Origin: Eumeta japonica
Taxonomy: Eukaryota > Arthropoda > Insecta > Lepidoptera > Psychidae
Direction: 5' to 3'
Assembly (NCBI GenBank): GCA_005406025.1
Contig: BGZK01000282.1
Coordinates: 455,424-519,423, forward strand
DNA: 64,000 nt
Both the position numbers and the translations under genes were made by a program. Positions 11,965-24,100 of this stretch are shown here, piece by piece. The notes below the pieces were generated by a model. The model ran no database searches. It was given only the letters and a program-made list of their open reading frames with translations, and was not told the DNA's origin. The stretch's first letter is position 1. Each line of letters starts with the position of its first letter.

Positions 11965-12749
11965 TCAGCAAACAATACAATCCCATGACCATTATTAACA
12001 AAATGTGGTAGATCATTTATGCACACTAGGAATGGAAATGGTCGAAGAACTGAACCTTGTGTTACGCCTATATTGACTACAGATCCTGACGATCTCTCAC
12101 CATTAATGTCAACCCTTTGAAATCTATCACTTAGATAAGACTTTAGAAGTCCAAGGGATCGACCCATGACGCCATAACGATGTAATTTCCTGATCAATGT
12201 GTCTTGATGAACACAGTCAAATAACTTAGACAAATCATAGAAAACACCAATCGCGTCCCGTGAATCCTCCCAGGTATCAAAAATCTGCTGAATAAGCTCG
12301 ACGCCGGCTTCGGTTGTTGAGCGACTCTGTGAATCCAATTGTTTAACGTTCAATTATTGTTATAAAAATATTGCAACAGTTGATTTAAAATAAGCTATTC
12401 AGAACTTTTACTGAGCGTCGGTTGTATTAATATCGGTCTAAAGTTTGTTGGGTCAGATATACTACCGGATTTAAATAATGGAATTACTTTACTTTGTTTC
12501 ATTAGATCCGGAAACACACCACAATTGACACACATTAAAAATCACTACAAGACATGGAGCAATACAACTTATTATCGAATCAATTATTTTTACGGAAAGG
12601 CCATCAAGGTCGGCAGTTTTTTTAATTTTTACACATTTGAATGCTTTAAGAACGTCATTATAATGGACATGGGTAAATGCAAAAGAAACGCCACAAACAT
12701 CGACGTTACGTTTCAACAAAGATTGGGCGGGAGTGGGCGATGACTTCAA
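11965..12749 (-). pseudogene. LINE reverse transcriptase, N-terminal half
   Basis: At 12749-12489 the frame covers the first reverse transcriptase blocks (VKIKKTADLDGLSVKII, normally K..GLDGLS). At 12353-11965 it covers QSRSTTEAGVELIQQIFDTW, VFYDLSKLFDCVHQDTLI, GVTQGSVLRPFPFLVCINDL and finally IVLFAD, where the copia LTR begins. The first catalytic Asp (FYDLSKLFD, usually DLSKAFD) is in place. The frame is broken between the two parts. Confidence 0.85.
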
Positions 12750-12946
12750 AGATTGTGTAGTTGAAACTGGAATATCAGTAAAGAACTTTTCAAAAGCAAA
12801 GGCAACTTCTATGTCTTTTTTTTTTAATTTTGTTATTAATTTTTAATTGAAATTCTAAATGTCGGGATGTCCGTTTTCCAGTTTCACTATTTATTATAAT
12901 ATTTTCTATTGTATTGTGTGAGGTGTTGATTCGCGGAAATCCATAG

Positions 12947-13566
12947 TAGACGCTTGCCTGCAACATGCATTAACATGCAGCATGCAACCCACCGCTGACC
13001 CTCGAATCTGCCTCTCCACAACGAATCTCTATCCAAATGATCGAATATTGATTCCAGAGGATTGACAGATATCGAACACCTAAGCAAGTGTTATTTATTT
13101 TTATAATTATCTAATTTCGCCAACCGTTAAATTGTTAATTCTACGTATGTTTCATGGCAACCGTTTCATGTCGGAAATTGCCGACAGTCACATCCACCAG
13201 AATGCAAGGAGCGTTAAAACAACCAACACAACCTCGTTAAGCGCACCGCTGTCATGCAGTGGTCAAAGAGCGACGAAAACATTCTTAAGGCAGCCACAGA
13301 CCACCACCGACAGACATGCCTGTCAAATGTCACAGACTAACCATCACCAACATTACCCAAATAGTTACAGGCAAGCGTTCAATAATCGTGCGATCTAGCG
13401 CATAACGATCACAAATTCGATGTTTGCATGTGTGTGAGAAGGTTTGAATGTTTTGGAATCCTTCGAAATTTTGAAACATAAAAATAATAATATGCTCAAC
13501 GACCAAATTGACGTTTATAAATCGCCATTATGCTGCATGTTAATGCATGTTGCAGGCAAGCGTCTA
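12947..13566. mobile_element. 620 bp DNA element with 35 bp inverted repeats
   Basis: The arms at 12947-12981 and 13532-13566 are perfect 35 bp inverted repeats, starting 'tagacgcttgcctgcaaca'. The inside is GC-richer than the flanks and has no transposase. An 88-codon open frame at 13132-13398 shows no recognisable motif. It is inserted in the LINE between the linker and the reverse transcriptase, so it is younger than the LINE. Outside the arms the flanks remain weakly similar in inverted orientation, so the true ends may lie a few bases further out. Most likely a non-autonomous DNA transposon. Confidence 0.75.
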
Positions 13567-13705
13567 TAATTTTTCCATGTAGTTTTTACCATGTTCGTGC
13601 ACTTTTTTTATTTAAGTACAGATAAACATTGATTTTGTGATTACACACACACGCTTAAAGATTCTGGAATAATTTCTTACGTATTGGACAAATATATTCG
13701 AATTG

Positions 13706-13930
13706 TTATACGCCCTTCCTCATAAAGTGCGTACAATTAACATCAATTAATATGACTGTCGCCCAATCACTAAATGATAACGTATTATTAACATTGACAT
13801 TTTTTGATTTAAAAACATTTTTGCATTCAGACCTGGTTATAGTCAACAGTGAACTATATAGTTCATTGGGGTCTTTACAATATGACAAATCAGATACCTT
13901 TTTATAATACATTATATCTAAATTGCTCAA
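13706..13930 (-). pseudogene. LINE linker between endonuclease and RT
   Basis: The frame includes YYKKVSDLSYCKDPNELYSS and ITRSECKNVFKSK, resembling the poorly conserved linker of jockey-like ORF2 proteins. Support comes mainly from position and strand. Confidence 0.55.
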
Positions 13931-14031
13931 GACGACCAGTGTTCACAGGCATAATTTTGATTTCACGATTTATATATATTTATATCATTGATTTTAAACG
14001 TAACCAGCTGTCCGCAATGGTCAAATGATAA

Positions 14032-14664
14032 TTAACTTATAATTGATTTATACTCTGAATTAATATTTGTGAATATATTATCCAGACAGGTTGAGGAAGT
14101 AGCTGTGAACGTAGTCGGTTCTAAAAATAAATTGTTTAAATTATAACATTGGAATAGAGATTTTATTCTAGTATATAAACAAGAATTTTTCAATAGATTT
14201 ATATTAAAGTCTCCGCAAACAGTAAAATATTTACAGTTTTTATTAATTTTATATAAAATATCATCCATTATTTTTTCGAATACATCATACGATGACTTAG
14301 GAGGCCTGTATAGGCTTGATACAACAAGCTGATATAGTTCTATGTAAGCCGCTTCGATAGTTCGCTCAACAGACAGGCTCACAACATCTGAACGTTCTTC
14401 ATATTTTATATTATTTTTAACTAGTATGAGGGAACCTCCATGCATAGCTTTTTCTCTGCTGAATGAACTTGCTACTTGATGCATACTGAAATAAAACATG
14501 AACTGGCGACTTCTAAGCCAATGTTCCGTAATACATAATATGTCAATCTCATTGTTATTTAAGAATAGCTCAATTTCCAGTTCTTTACTAAGTATTACCT
14601 GCATATTCTGATGCACCAGATTGATTATACATTTTTTTTTACAAATTTTTTTTCTCACAATCAT
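14032..14664 (-). pseudogene. LINE endonuclease domain
   Basis: A 210-residue frame covering nearly the whole apurinic-type endonuclease of a jockey-like ORF2. It nicks target DNA to prime reverse transcription. Blocks in order: HQNMQ near the start, IDILCITEHWL with the catalytic Glu, AMHGGSLILVKNNI, SSLYRPPKSS, FTVCGDFNINLL with the Asp and Asn of the active site, and SSTCLDNIFTN. The expected SDH..Q block follows after a stop as FDHCGQLVTF. Its downstream parts are displaced by insertions. Confidence 0.88.
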
Positions 14665-14699
14665 TATGGTTTGACTCTCAAGTACTGATACAACATTAT

Positions 14700-15505
14700 T
14701 GTTTATTTATGTTACATAATCAACTCATAAAAACTAGGGTTTTACTATGCGTATTTGTAAAATTTTCTTCCTAATTGTTATTGTGAGTAAATCTTTGTAG
14801 ATAGTACCCATCAATTTTGAAATACAAAAGTCTTGTATAAGCTCCTGCTTAGTTTGGTAGTTATATAACATAAATAAATTATTCTACGGTGAGCACTCCA
14901 GACATGTAACAGAAAGTGAAAAAAAGTTTTTCTCAGCAAACATAAATGTTTGCTGAAGCACAGGCTTCAACAGTTCTTTTCAAATCATTTGAAGTTTTTT
15001 AAGCAATTCCTTTGAGTAAATGAATATTTCAGGAAATAATCGCTCCGTAAATAGCATAATTTGTGTTCTTCCTTTCATTTTCCAAACCGTTTGACCAAAA
15101 GTCATGAAAAAAATTACCAAGGTAAAGCTTAATAAACAGTTTGAAAGAAAATTATTTTAAACATGATCAGATATATCATTTTTAAGTAATTGTCAAAAAA
15201 ACTGCGCTTTCCAACAAATGAACGTAATTGCAGTGAAGATACGCTCTTCTGTTGGTGCTCTTATCGTATTTGTACATTTTAAAACTGTAGTAAGTGTTTT
15301 AATAGTGTTTTAACGCTTTTAAAATAAGACGACGAAAGCGCTGATACCTTATAGAGGCCAAAAAAAGAGTGAATAACGTAGTTTTTCTCAATTGTAGTGC
15401 ATTTGTTTGTAGAAACTTTTATAAAACCTTACACTGAACATGATGCGACGTGCTCTTGATCAATATTTTTCTACACATTACCATTTTGATAGGGATAAAA
15501 ATTTC
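14700..15505. other. No recognised feature
   Basis: AT-rich sequence. There is a small hairpin near 14936-14957 (cagcaaaca...tgtttgctg). No open frame of note. Confidence 0.5.
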
Positions 15506-15509
15506 TAGA

Positions 15510-16330
15510 ATGACTTTTGACCACGTCTTCATTACATAAATTCACTCTTATAAATATGTTTTGTCATTCTACTTTCATTTGACCATTACAAATTGCCAAA
15601 CTAGTGCAACTCAGTGCAATACACCTCTTTCAACTCTAGTCAACATAATATTTTCTTTCAAACCACATCATTTGCCGGTTATTCCTATCTTTGAAAGAAA
15701 TTTCACACACACCTTACAGAGATATAGCATCTTCTCTGTGTTGATAATACTTTTAGTTTTTTCTGTCATATCACACTTTTTTATCTTGCATACGGGTTGG
15801 AGCTAGAACTCTAGCCAAACGCGATTATTGAGAGACATTTTACAATTCATAACAGCAAGTAAGGCACGATTCACTTTTTCTTGCTTCTTCTTGCTTTACT
15901 CTCCTTTTATTACCCCTATCATAATGTCATTAGTGAATAAGTAAACCAACTCTTTCACTTGTGTAACCATGTCACCTCTTGAACATATATCGCATTCATT
16001 CATCCTTTTGCTTCTTTCAAACCTCATATTCATTGTTGCTGACATTTATATTTTCATACTTATTTTATTATTTATTATTTCCTTTTAGTTACCATCGTCT
16101 ACAATCGTACCCCGAAAGCGCAATGATTACTTGGTCGTCGGTGTACAGGAGGCATTTGACAAACAACTCACCCATTCATAGTCCAGACTTATACTTTTTC
16201 ACATCATACAGACCGCTGTCTGTATGATGTGAAAAAGAAAGTATAAGTGTGGACTATGAATAGGTAATTCGGCTTATTCATAGAGGCCGTATGACAACTG
16301 TGATATTGTACATCCATTGAATATCTTTTA
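15510..16330 (-). mobile_element. RTE-type LINE 3' half, copy 1
   Basis: Minus-strand remnant of an RTE-type LINE, read from about 16330 down to 15510. At 16128-16165 it encodes KCLLYTDDQVIIA, the reverse transcriptase catalytic block with YTDD in place of YADD. Further down are degenerate equivalents of the post-RT region seen more clearly in the second copy at 43580-44345. Frames are scrambled. It lies within a segmental duplication, so it was already present before that duplication. Confidence 0.7.
16174..16261. repeat. Long hairpin inside duplicated LINE
   Basis: Arms of 40 and 44 bases around a 4-base loop (cgct, 16214-16217), differing by one mismatch and a 4-base gap. The corresponding place in the second copy (about 44345-44400) has no hairpin. 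Confidence 0.9.
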
Positions 16331-17649
16331 CAATAACACGACTCTCAAATTTTCTTCTATTTTTAGGTACTTCTTGTGTCAAAGTTATAATAATAACGAT
16401 AGCAAGTGACAATAATTTTATTGAATACGTTTATAAATCAACGCACAATTTCAATATCCACACATGTTACCTCTTATGGGTTGAGATTTTATAAAAACTA
16501 AGACACAACATAAGCAATTAGTTTCTTTTAAGTAATAAAATGCCGATTGTATAATTTAAATTCCATACAAAAATTCTGCAAAGTTACTAAAGCAGCCAAA
16601 TTTTTAATATAATTTGATTATATTTTCTTTTTACAATATTCATCATGTATATATATATTATTATTGTACACAATAAAGATCTTTAATTTATAACAATTTA
16701 TTACAACACAAAGCTACGAAAATGCTTAAATATATTGATTAAGAGCTAAAACGTCATGATAAAATTAGTCACTAACACTTATTATTTCTAATATAAATAT
16801 AAAAATAAATATTCTTTGTTTTAATGCTTTCTTTTCAATGCTTTATCTTTTTATGTTAAGTTTTAATTTAAGAACCAGCTCGTGCCCTTCAGGATATGTT
16901 GTACACCTACCATTATGAAATTCTCAAGTGATTAATATTCTATCTATTTGAACAAAGAAAGTAGAGATAGATGTTTAAGTGATCTTGTTGGTTTGTCTAT
17001 TGTAAGATTTTACGGCACCCCACGTATGTTTTAGTGGTGCTATTTACATAGTGCCGTGTAGCTAGTATATGCATATAAAACAGATGATCATTAACATTCA
17101 TCTTTAGAAATCAGTAATATAATTTTTAGAAGTTTCTATTTAACGTTAATTTTATTTAATTAAATTTACATTACATTGTTCTCTTTTTAAATGATTTTTT
17201 AAAATTACATGTAAATAATTAATGTAATTTAATAATTATTAAATTATAATAAAAGTTATTTAAAGAAAGAGGTAAATTAATTAATTTATCCGATTCCGAG
17301 TAATATTTCATTTAATATCGTAATGTCCACTGACTGATGCTCAACACGTGCTATTGACTCGTCGTGTTCGGTGCGTAGTGGACCAGGGATTTGAAAGCTC
17401 ATGAATAAACATCTATTTTTCGTGAAACAAATCATAAAAGAATACATCATCTAGGAGAATTTTCAGTTATTTCAAATATTGTCTGTAATATACTTGTGTA
17501 TATTGGGTGTAGAAAATAAAATATGCTTTACAATAATTTAAGAAAAGGAAAATAGCTGTAATTACACTATACAAATATAAAAACAATGGATTTTAATGAC
17601 TTGTATGAATGAAATAATCAGAATTATTAAAAAAAAACTAGACAAAATA

Positions 17650-19039
17650 AATGGTGTGTACATAATCATTACCAATTTAACTATAAATCTAGTTTACGCT
17701 TGGTAACCTATAAATATTCTAGACAATAAAATAATAATTTGCTTTTAACTATTATACATTAATATAAACCTTCCAAATCTTGGGATCATCATTATGCCAC
17801 ACTTAAATAGTTATCTCGTAAATTACGAGATAATATTCCCATAAAGAAACCATTCTTGTCGATTAAATGACAAAATTTGTATAGTACTAGTACAATACTA
17901 GTATGATATAGAGCTTATAACTGCACAATGCGACTGTACTTCTTTTCAGAAAGACACCGACTCATCTTTTTATGAACATGAAGTATATATATTATGTACA
18001 TATAAATAATTATATATTTTATAATTTATGTAACTCCACATTTTAGCCAGAACAAAGATAAGTAGTACAGATTTCAACGTGGCATTAATCAGGGAAAGCG
18101 GTGGATTTGCACGACTTTCTGAGCGACTGTGACCAAACATTACGTAAAAGAAACATTTAAACCTAAAAATGGTAACTAGTGCTTTAGGGAAAATCGACTT
18201 TTTTTTATATAAAAAAAGTTTCTATTGGAATGTTTGTTTGTGGTGGAATGCATTGATTTTCAGTTTTAATTTATCGTCGCAATATCTCGTCTGTGGCCGT
18301 AGAAACTAGTTTCAATCCTACTTTTATTCTATCTATATTACTGTAAAGGGTTATTGTTAAAATATATAGATAACATGGCTATTTGAATACAGAAAGTTTG
18401 TTCCACGGTTTCACCGTTAAAGTATATGCATTAAGAATTGAATGGGTTCAACCGTTAATTGCATCTTACCTCTGCACCACACGTGCTTGTGCACCTGTCT
18501 TTAGTTGGCTGTTGTCACAGTCGTTCAAAGATACCTCACCCCCGATACTTCCGCTCGGGTGTTATCTACTCATTCTCACTACAAGTGTACGCATTCTAGA
18601 AATGGTTTTTATATAAAAATGATTGTAATCTTTGCAAGAATTGATGACTGATTGCCTAATATCTGGTGACCAGCAAGACCGTTTCCTTCAATAGTACAAA
18701 AATATGTGTAATTATCCGAAAAGAAGAGAACAAATTGAGATATTACATCTGAATATAAACCCATCACTTCTACATTTTATACCTTTTTGTGTTAAAGAAT
18801 TACCATTTTCAAACTTACTTTATCTCTAAATCAACATTTATTCATCTACGCGAAATTATCTTGATTTAGCGATATATGAATTTAGGGTTTATAACGTTTT
18901 AACATAAAAAGATACAGTTTTATCAGTCCTGGTATTTCTTCTTATTAGGTTCTTTTTCCAACTGTAGGGCTCTTAATTAGCAACTAGAATATATATTATA
19001 ACAAAACTAGTCTCAACTACCTAAAATTGTATTTGTAAG
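17650..19039. other. No gene seen between duplication and GrB
   Basis: AT-rich. A 77-codon frame at 18383-18616 has no recognisable domain. Confidence 0.5.
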
Positions 19040-21095
19040 TTAATGTTGAAACTGAGCGAGCACGATGAGGTAGGTGGTGATCAGACTCAGCAGGCCGACG
19101 GGCAGGCGCGCGTCCACGGGGACGAGGCGGCAGATGCGCAGCGCGAACGGCCGGAGCTGGATGAACTACAGAAACTTTTTGATGTCAGCGGTTTCTCTAT
19201 TATCTGTAAACAACTTTTTATAGTCCTGATATTGTCTTAAACTTGATATACTTAGAATGTTTTATTTCACTATTAAATTGAAAAATTAATTACAGGGACA
19301 AGATTAGAATGAAAATTGACAAGTGAGTGAAAAACACAGGATGGTAAATTGTTATTGTATCTTCAGAAAACCACCGGATCGATTTAGAAGATATATAGTG
19401 CACTAGAGGTCTTACTTTAGACAAAAATAATTGAGTCGTTAATGTTAGTTTAATGTGGTCTATTCGAGACTCTATCATAGCTGCGATCACACCTGGCAAG
19501 CTAGTCAAGATGACACCGTGTATATTTCAATGCATAATATTATCATTTCGCCATGCAGTACCTTAAAAACCAAATTTAATATTAAACATTTTTCAAGGAG
19601 TAAACAGAGGCTTTTGGATTGGAAAGTGTTTTAACATACTTGGTTGAGCCGTGCTGTAAAAAATTAACCGGGTCGACCGATGGGACACCACACTTTCAAA
19701 GAATAAAAACGTGAAGTAGCAGCTTCCGCTGTCGAGAGAGTGAAAAATTCTGTTTTCCTCTTCTCAAATTCCTATTCAAAAAGATTCCAGTTACCCTATT
19801 TCCTCCATCAGATATTGTGTTTCTTCCTTAAAGGCCGACAATGCACCAGTGACTGCTCTGTGTTTGCGAGTGTCCATGTGCGGCGGTGATGACCAAGTCA
19901 CTTGTGGCTCGCATGCTCGTTTGTATCTTAAAAATGGTATAATAGTACGCACTTATCGCTGTTTAGTTGGTATCAGGAAAGAGAAATTTATGACACATAT
20001 CACATGTCGTAAGTCATATTTCATACATTATATGTCATGTATTATATAACATGTACATATATGTCGAATACATTACTATATTCAATAGTTTTTTTTTGAA
20101 CATGGTACGATTTATTTCGCGTTAGCGAATAGATGTTCATGAAATCCTTTGCTCAAGCTTCAACCAAATTGGAATAATAGTAAAAATACTGCCATTAATG
20201 TTAACAACAGTATTTACTAAACAATTTTAGTTTACTTAGAACATTGTTAGCAGTAATATTGTATAGTTCTTACGTGACCCGTGGCGATGTTGACAATCAC
20301 ACCACTATAAATCCAAGTTAGTAACTTTGAAAAAGTACACAGCAGGTTAATTAACATCTGAAATAAAATATTATAATGTATTTTTATTATCTGAGGGCGT
20401 ACTAGCACAAATAAATGAATTACTACCAAATTTTTTATAATTTTCTCTGTTGCTTTGAAGCTGTCCAAGAGTCTCCAATACACATTCAAATAGTTATTCC
20501 AGTGTTTAATTCGCGTTTCAATAAAACGACCACTCGTCGAGTGTTGTTCAATTCTGTGACTTAGCAAGTGCATCCGGGATAAGGTGACCGACAATGTGTG
20601 TAGTCTAGGGATGTAACTGACGTCCATTGCAGACAAGAGAAAGCTTAGCGTTATAATAAAAATAAATTTATTTTGACACGAAGTTGAAAAGTAGCAAAAA
20701 CTCACACTAAAAGCGATTCTTGCCATGACGAGCCAAACTACAAATAAACAATTAATAATGCGCATAAGTTGCTTTTTTCGATTTTCGGTGCCTAAAATGG
20801 AATCAATAAATTTAATCTCACTACAAAAATCTAATAAATGCCTTTCACCATAATAGCAGGATACTGTAACATTTATAAGAAATTCCGTCGTAAGAAACAT
20901 GTATGTTTTAAGATGTGACGAGTTAATTTTTATAGCCATGTATAAGTGCACTGCACTAATGAACGTTCCGAATAAAATACAACAACATTTCCCAAGAACG
21001 CGAAGGGAACAATGTCCTTGGGAATCAAAATAGTAACAGAAGATAAGCCGGGTAAATAATTGCAGTTTCAAATCATAACTTTCAATATTTGACAT
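19040..21095 (-). pseudogene. Gustatory receptor GrB, four exons, disabled
   Basis: Insect taste receptor, a seven-transmembrane ligand-gated channel of sensory neuron membranes. Exon 1 is 21095-20427, starting at MSNIES by comparison with GrC and carrying LFTRLIFCYYFDSQGHCSLR and YLNVYWRLLDSFKATEKI. Intron 1 is 20426-20358 (69 bp). Exon 2 runs from 20357 to about 20275 (MLINLLCTFSKLLTWIYSGV). Exon 3 is 19561-19416 (SLPGVIAAMIESRIDHIKLT). Exon 4 is 19203-19040, ending TTYLIVLAQFQH with the Gr signature. Damage: exon 3 is 146 bp instead of 148, from a one-base loss after GAA near its start and loss of the final G before the donor. Exon 4 has TAG (about 19169-19171) where GrC has GAG. Exons 1 and 2 are open. 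The single-base losses could be assembly errors; the nonsense codon is harder to dismiss. Confidence 0.85.
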
Positions 21096-21169
21096 AATGG
21101 CAGTTACACAAGCCAGGATTTTTTTAAGGAAAAACTTTTTGGCTAACAATTCCGTACTGGTCAACAATT

Positions 21170-24100
21170 TAAATGGAAATGAGAAGCCCGAAATAGTGCC
21201 AATAGAATATTTTGAGGATTATCGAATATGGTGGGAATTGTTGATGTATGGATAAAATATCATTAATAAAGCACGTTTTACATCAATCAGTCAATCAATT
21301 AATGTCTTCAAAGTATTGGTGATAATAGAATTAGATTAAAATTTGTTGTAGATGTGTTTATGAGCATTGAGCATTATGAAAACATGTACCTACCTTAAAA
21401 TATAAATTATTAACGTTGAACTTTCGCAAAAAATCTACAAAGAAAACTGTTCAGATGTTATTCATATTTGCATACTTGAGTTGGGTATTTGTCAGCATTA
21501 GTCAACGTCAGAAGTTTATTAGAAAAGATTGAGAAAACTCTGTATTCCGCCTATTCATGAGGTGGCAATACCTGGCATCAGGATACGCTGTGATGAAGGA
21601 TAAGTTAAGATATTCTATTATTCTATTTTCTTGCTTCACGGAGAACATTCTTACAGTACACTGCATCTTATTGTTTCGTAATTTTCAAGTCCAAAAGTAC
21701 AAATTTTAAATAAAATGAAATAAGATCCTTCACAACTAGTCATAAAATACTATTTAAAAATTATTCTTTATTTTACTTATGTAATTTTAAGATAATCATT
21801 AAGCAATTTTGTATCTTCATAGTCAGAAGTAATAGAAAGATTCAGTTGACTCTTGTCGGGATCTCAAAATTTTTTGCGGTGAGAATGTTAAAAGACCCTG
21901 CTCGATTTTCACAGAACTTCTTATCTTTATATCTCATCCCTTTTATGAGAGCATTCTTCGTTTCTTCTTTTGTAGTTTCATTTCTTGCATTATGATTACA
22001 GATTTACATAAAGATTTCTTTATATTTTCTTTAAAAACGAACTTACTGAATACGTACACAGGCCTATTAACATGTCCGTGCAATTTTAAAAGTCGTTAAA
22101 ATATTGATTTTATCTAGTTCAGTCTTTGATTTGTTGTTTTATCTAATAACGCACTCCTTTAAATATTGTTTTTCTTTAGTTAGTTTTTACTTATGATACT
22201 AAAATGTAAACTTGTTTATTGCTAAACTATATATAATGGGTTAGAAATAGGTTTAGTTTATTTTGCTACTGATTGTACGCTAGATACTTTGTAAATATGA
22301 AATTGTATCGCTGATTTCTTTCTTCTTGTTACTTAACCGGATTGGGTGTTGGCACACACTGTCAGATTATACAGTAAGTATACAAGTTTAAAGAAAAACT
22401 GTATAACTCAAACGGGGGACGTGATTTTAAGCCTTAGTGGCGTTGAGGCTCACTATTAAATAGAGCACAAGACAATAGAATGAACAGACCTCGTCTAAAT
22501 TTTGGTTTGGATATTTAATACATTGAAATTGTTATTAATTCCGTTTGGTTGTGTATTCATTATGTATTAGTTTAGTTGTATTTTGGGGAAATTTATATTA
22601 TCCTGGGTAGAGTATTAAAGTTTGTTTCGGTATTCCGAACCTATGTGGAACGATGGACAAATACACGAATTGATATTCTATTTATTTAAATAGATCGAGG
22701 AGTGGAAGGAGTTTTGGGCTGATGTAAGTGATTTTTTTCCAAAATATGATAGTAATGAGAGAAGTCCTAATATGTGAATTTGATTGCTATACTGGATCGA
22801 TATTAGAAAGTTTCAGATCAGATTGAAGACAACAGAGTAAATTATAATGGTGATTTCCTTCTTTTACTGCAACAAATGTTTATCATGTTTGTCACAAACT
22901 CTGTCTTTGACTTATTTGACGATCGATTGAAAGTAAAGTTGTGGTCACGTAATTGTATCATGGTGTCAACGTAAGTACGAGTCACTCGGGTTGTGCCGAT
23001 TCAAAGATAATAGCGTTACTGATATTATGCATGAATAACTATGAATCTAGAACGAACAATCCAAATTCAATATGCTCAAGTATCACAATCTCAGGATAAT
23101 CGTCTTTAGCACTAGGGCTAATAACGTACAAGCCTAATACAAGACTATCTGTATTATAGTCAAGTCAAATAATATATTCATTAAAAGTATCAACTGGTAT
23201 TGACTCAAGTTTCAAATGAGACGAAGAATATTAAATAAGATATCAATCTCAATAGAGTCAATCAAACCTACGATCATATTTCCTAAGTGCGCAAGAGCAC
23301 TCCGATTCGATCACATACATAGAAATTCCTTCAAATAAGTAAATTTTATATAAGTTACATGTTATAACACAATAGCAAATAACATATTTTACATTATACA
23401 CAATGAAATAAAATAATATTCAATAGAATTAAATTGAAGAGAAGAAACAAAATAAAATTAAATGTATGCAGAAAAATCTTTAATTAGGAATTTTAAATAT
23501 AACTATTATAATCGCATTGTGCAAGATTTTCTATGTTTAAACTGTATTTCTTTTTGAAAATAATTTAATACGTGACTTTATTAGAATCTTTAATTTTTGT
23601 GTATCAGAACCACCTCTCGGGATAGGAATTCAATTTGCAATGAGTTTCATCTGATCTTCTTGCAGATGAAACCCGTTAGAAACAGTTCTGATGCGCATCA
23701 GATCTGCTCATCTATCTCCGGTACTTTTAGGTATGACATTACCAAGATAAATCAAATGCAAAAAGGGAAATTTAGTATTTCGGTTAATAACTTTTATTTC
23801 AAAGTGAGGGACAAGTTCCGGGAGGCAATGCTCATTCGAACGAATGAACTGCTAGTCTGAAATATAACTGTTTATTAGGAAAGATGCACAAGTGAAATAG
23901 AATATAAGAATAAATGTCAATGGTGGTTGTTTTCGTTCTAGGTCCATGACTTCTTCTCTGGATTTTTGAATGCCGCTTCGCTTTAAACAGTACTTGTGTT
24001 GACAAGGCTAGGAAACAACTGCTAAAATTTTAATCGACCTACTCGAAATATTTTTTAGTATTTTTTTTGTAGATATAAGAATCACAATATAAAATATCAT

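Larger units (their letters stand above)
6050..14690 (-). mobile_element. Jockey-like LINE, broken by three nested insertions
   Basis: One 5'-truncated non-LTR retrotransposon on the minus strand. Its parts lie in correct order from right to left: endonuclease (14664-14032), linker (13930-13706), reverse transcriptase (12749-11965 and 7666-7300), C-terminal domain (6840-6590), then a 3' tail (about 6480-6050) with the 'gagtttcttgcccatccttctctcggtgaatcagc'-type sequence seen at the 3' end of lepidopteran jockey-like LINEs. Three elements interrupt it: a TIR element (12947-13566), a copia element (7667-11964) and a MITE (about 6842-7295). Removing these leaves about 3.2 kb of LINE. It has several stops and frameshifts besides the insertions. 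Confidence 0.85.
15510..17650. repeat. Segmental duplication, copy 1 (3' flank of GrB)
   Basis: Collinear with 43600-46130. Matching landmarks: 'cattacataaattcactct' at both left ends; 'ttcaactctagtcaacata', then the LINE YTDD region; 'taactattag'-like AT-rich parts; 'tgatgctcaaca' against a diverged equivalent; and 'ttaaaaaaaactagacaaaa' at both right ends. Each copy lies about 0.2-1.4 kb downstream of the last exon of a minus-strand Gr, which shows that a gene and its flank were copied together. Confidence 0.8.

Noticed and set aside
13132..13398. 88-codon frame inside the 620 bp TIR element
   Set aside because: No motif, and GC-rich local composition makes open frames likely by chance.
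19043..19240. 65-codon plus-strand frame
   Set aside because: Antisense of GrB exon 4; the GC-rich exon opens the opposite strand. The same applies to 46377-46577 over GrE.
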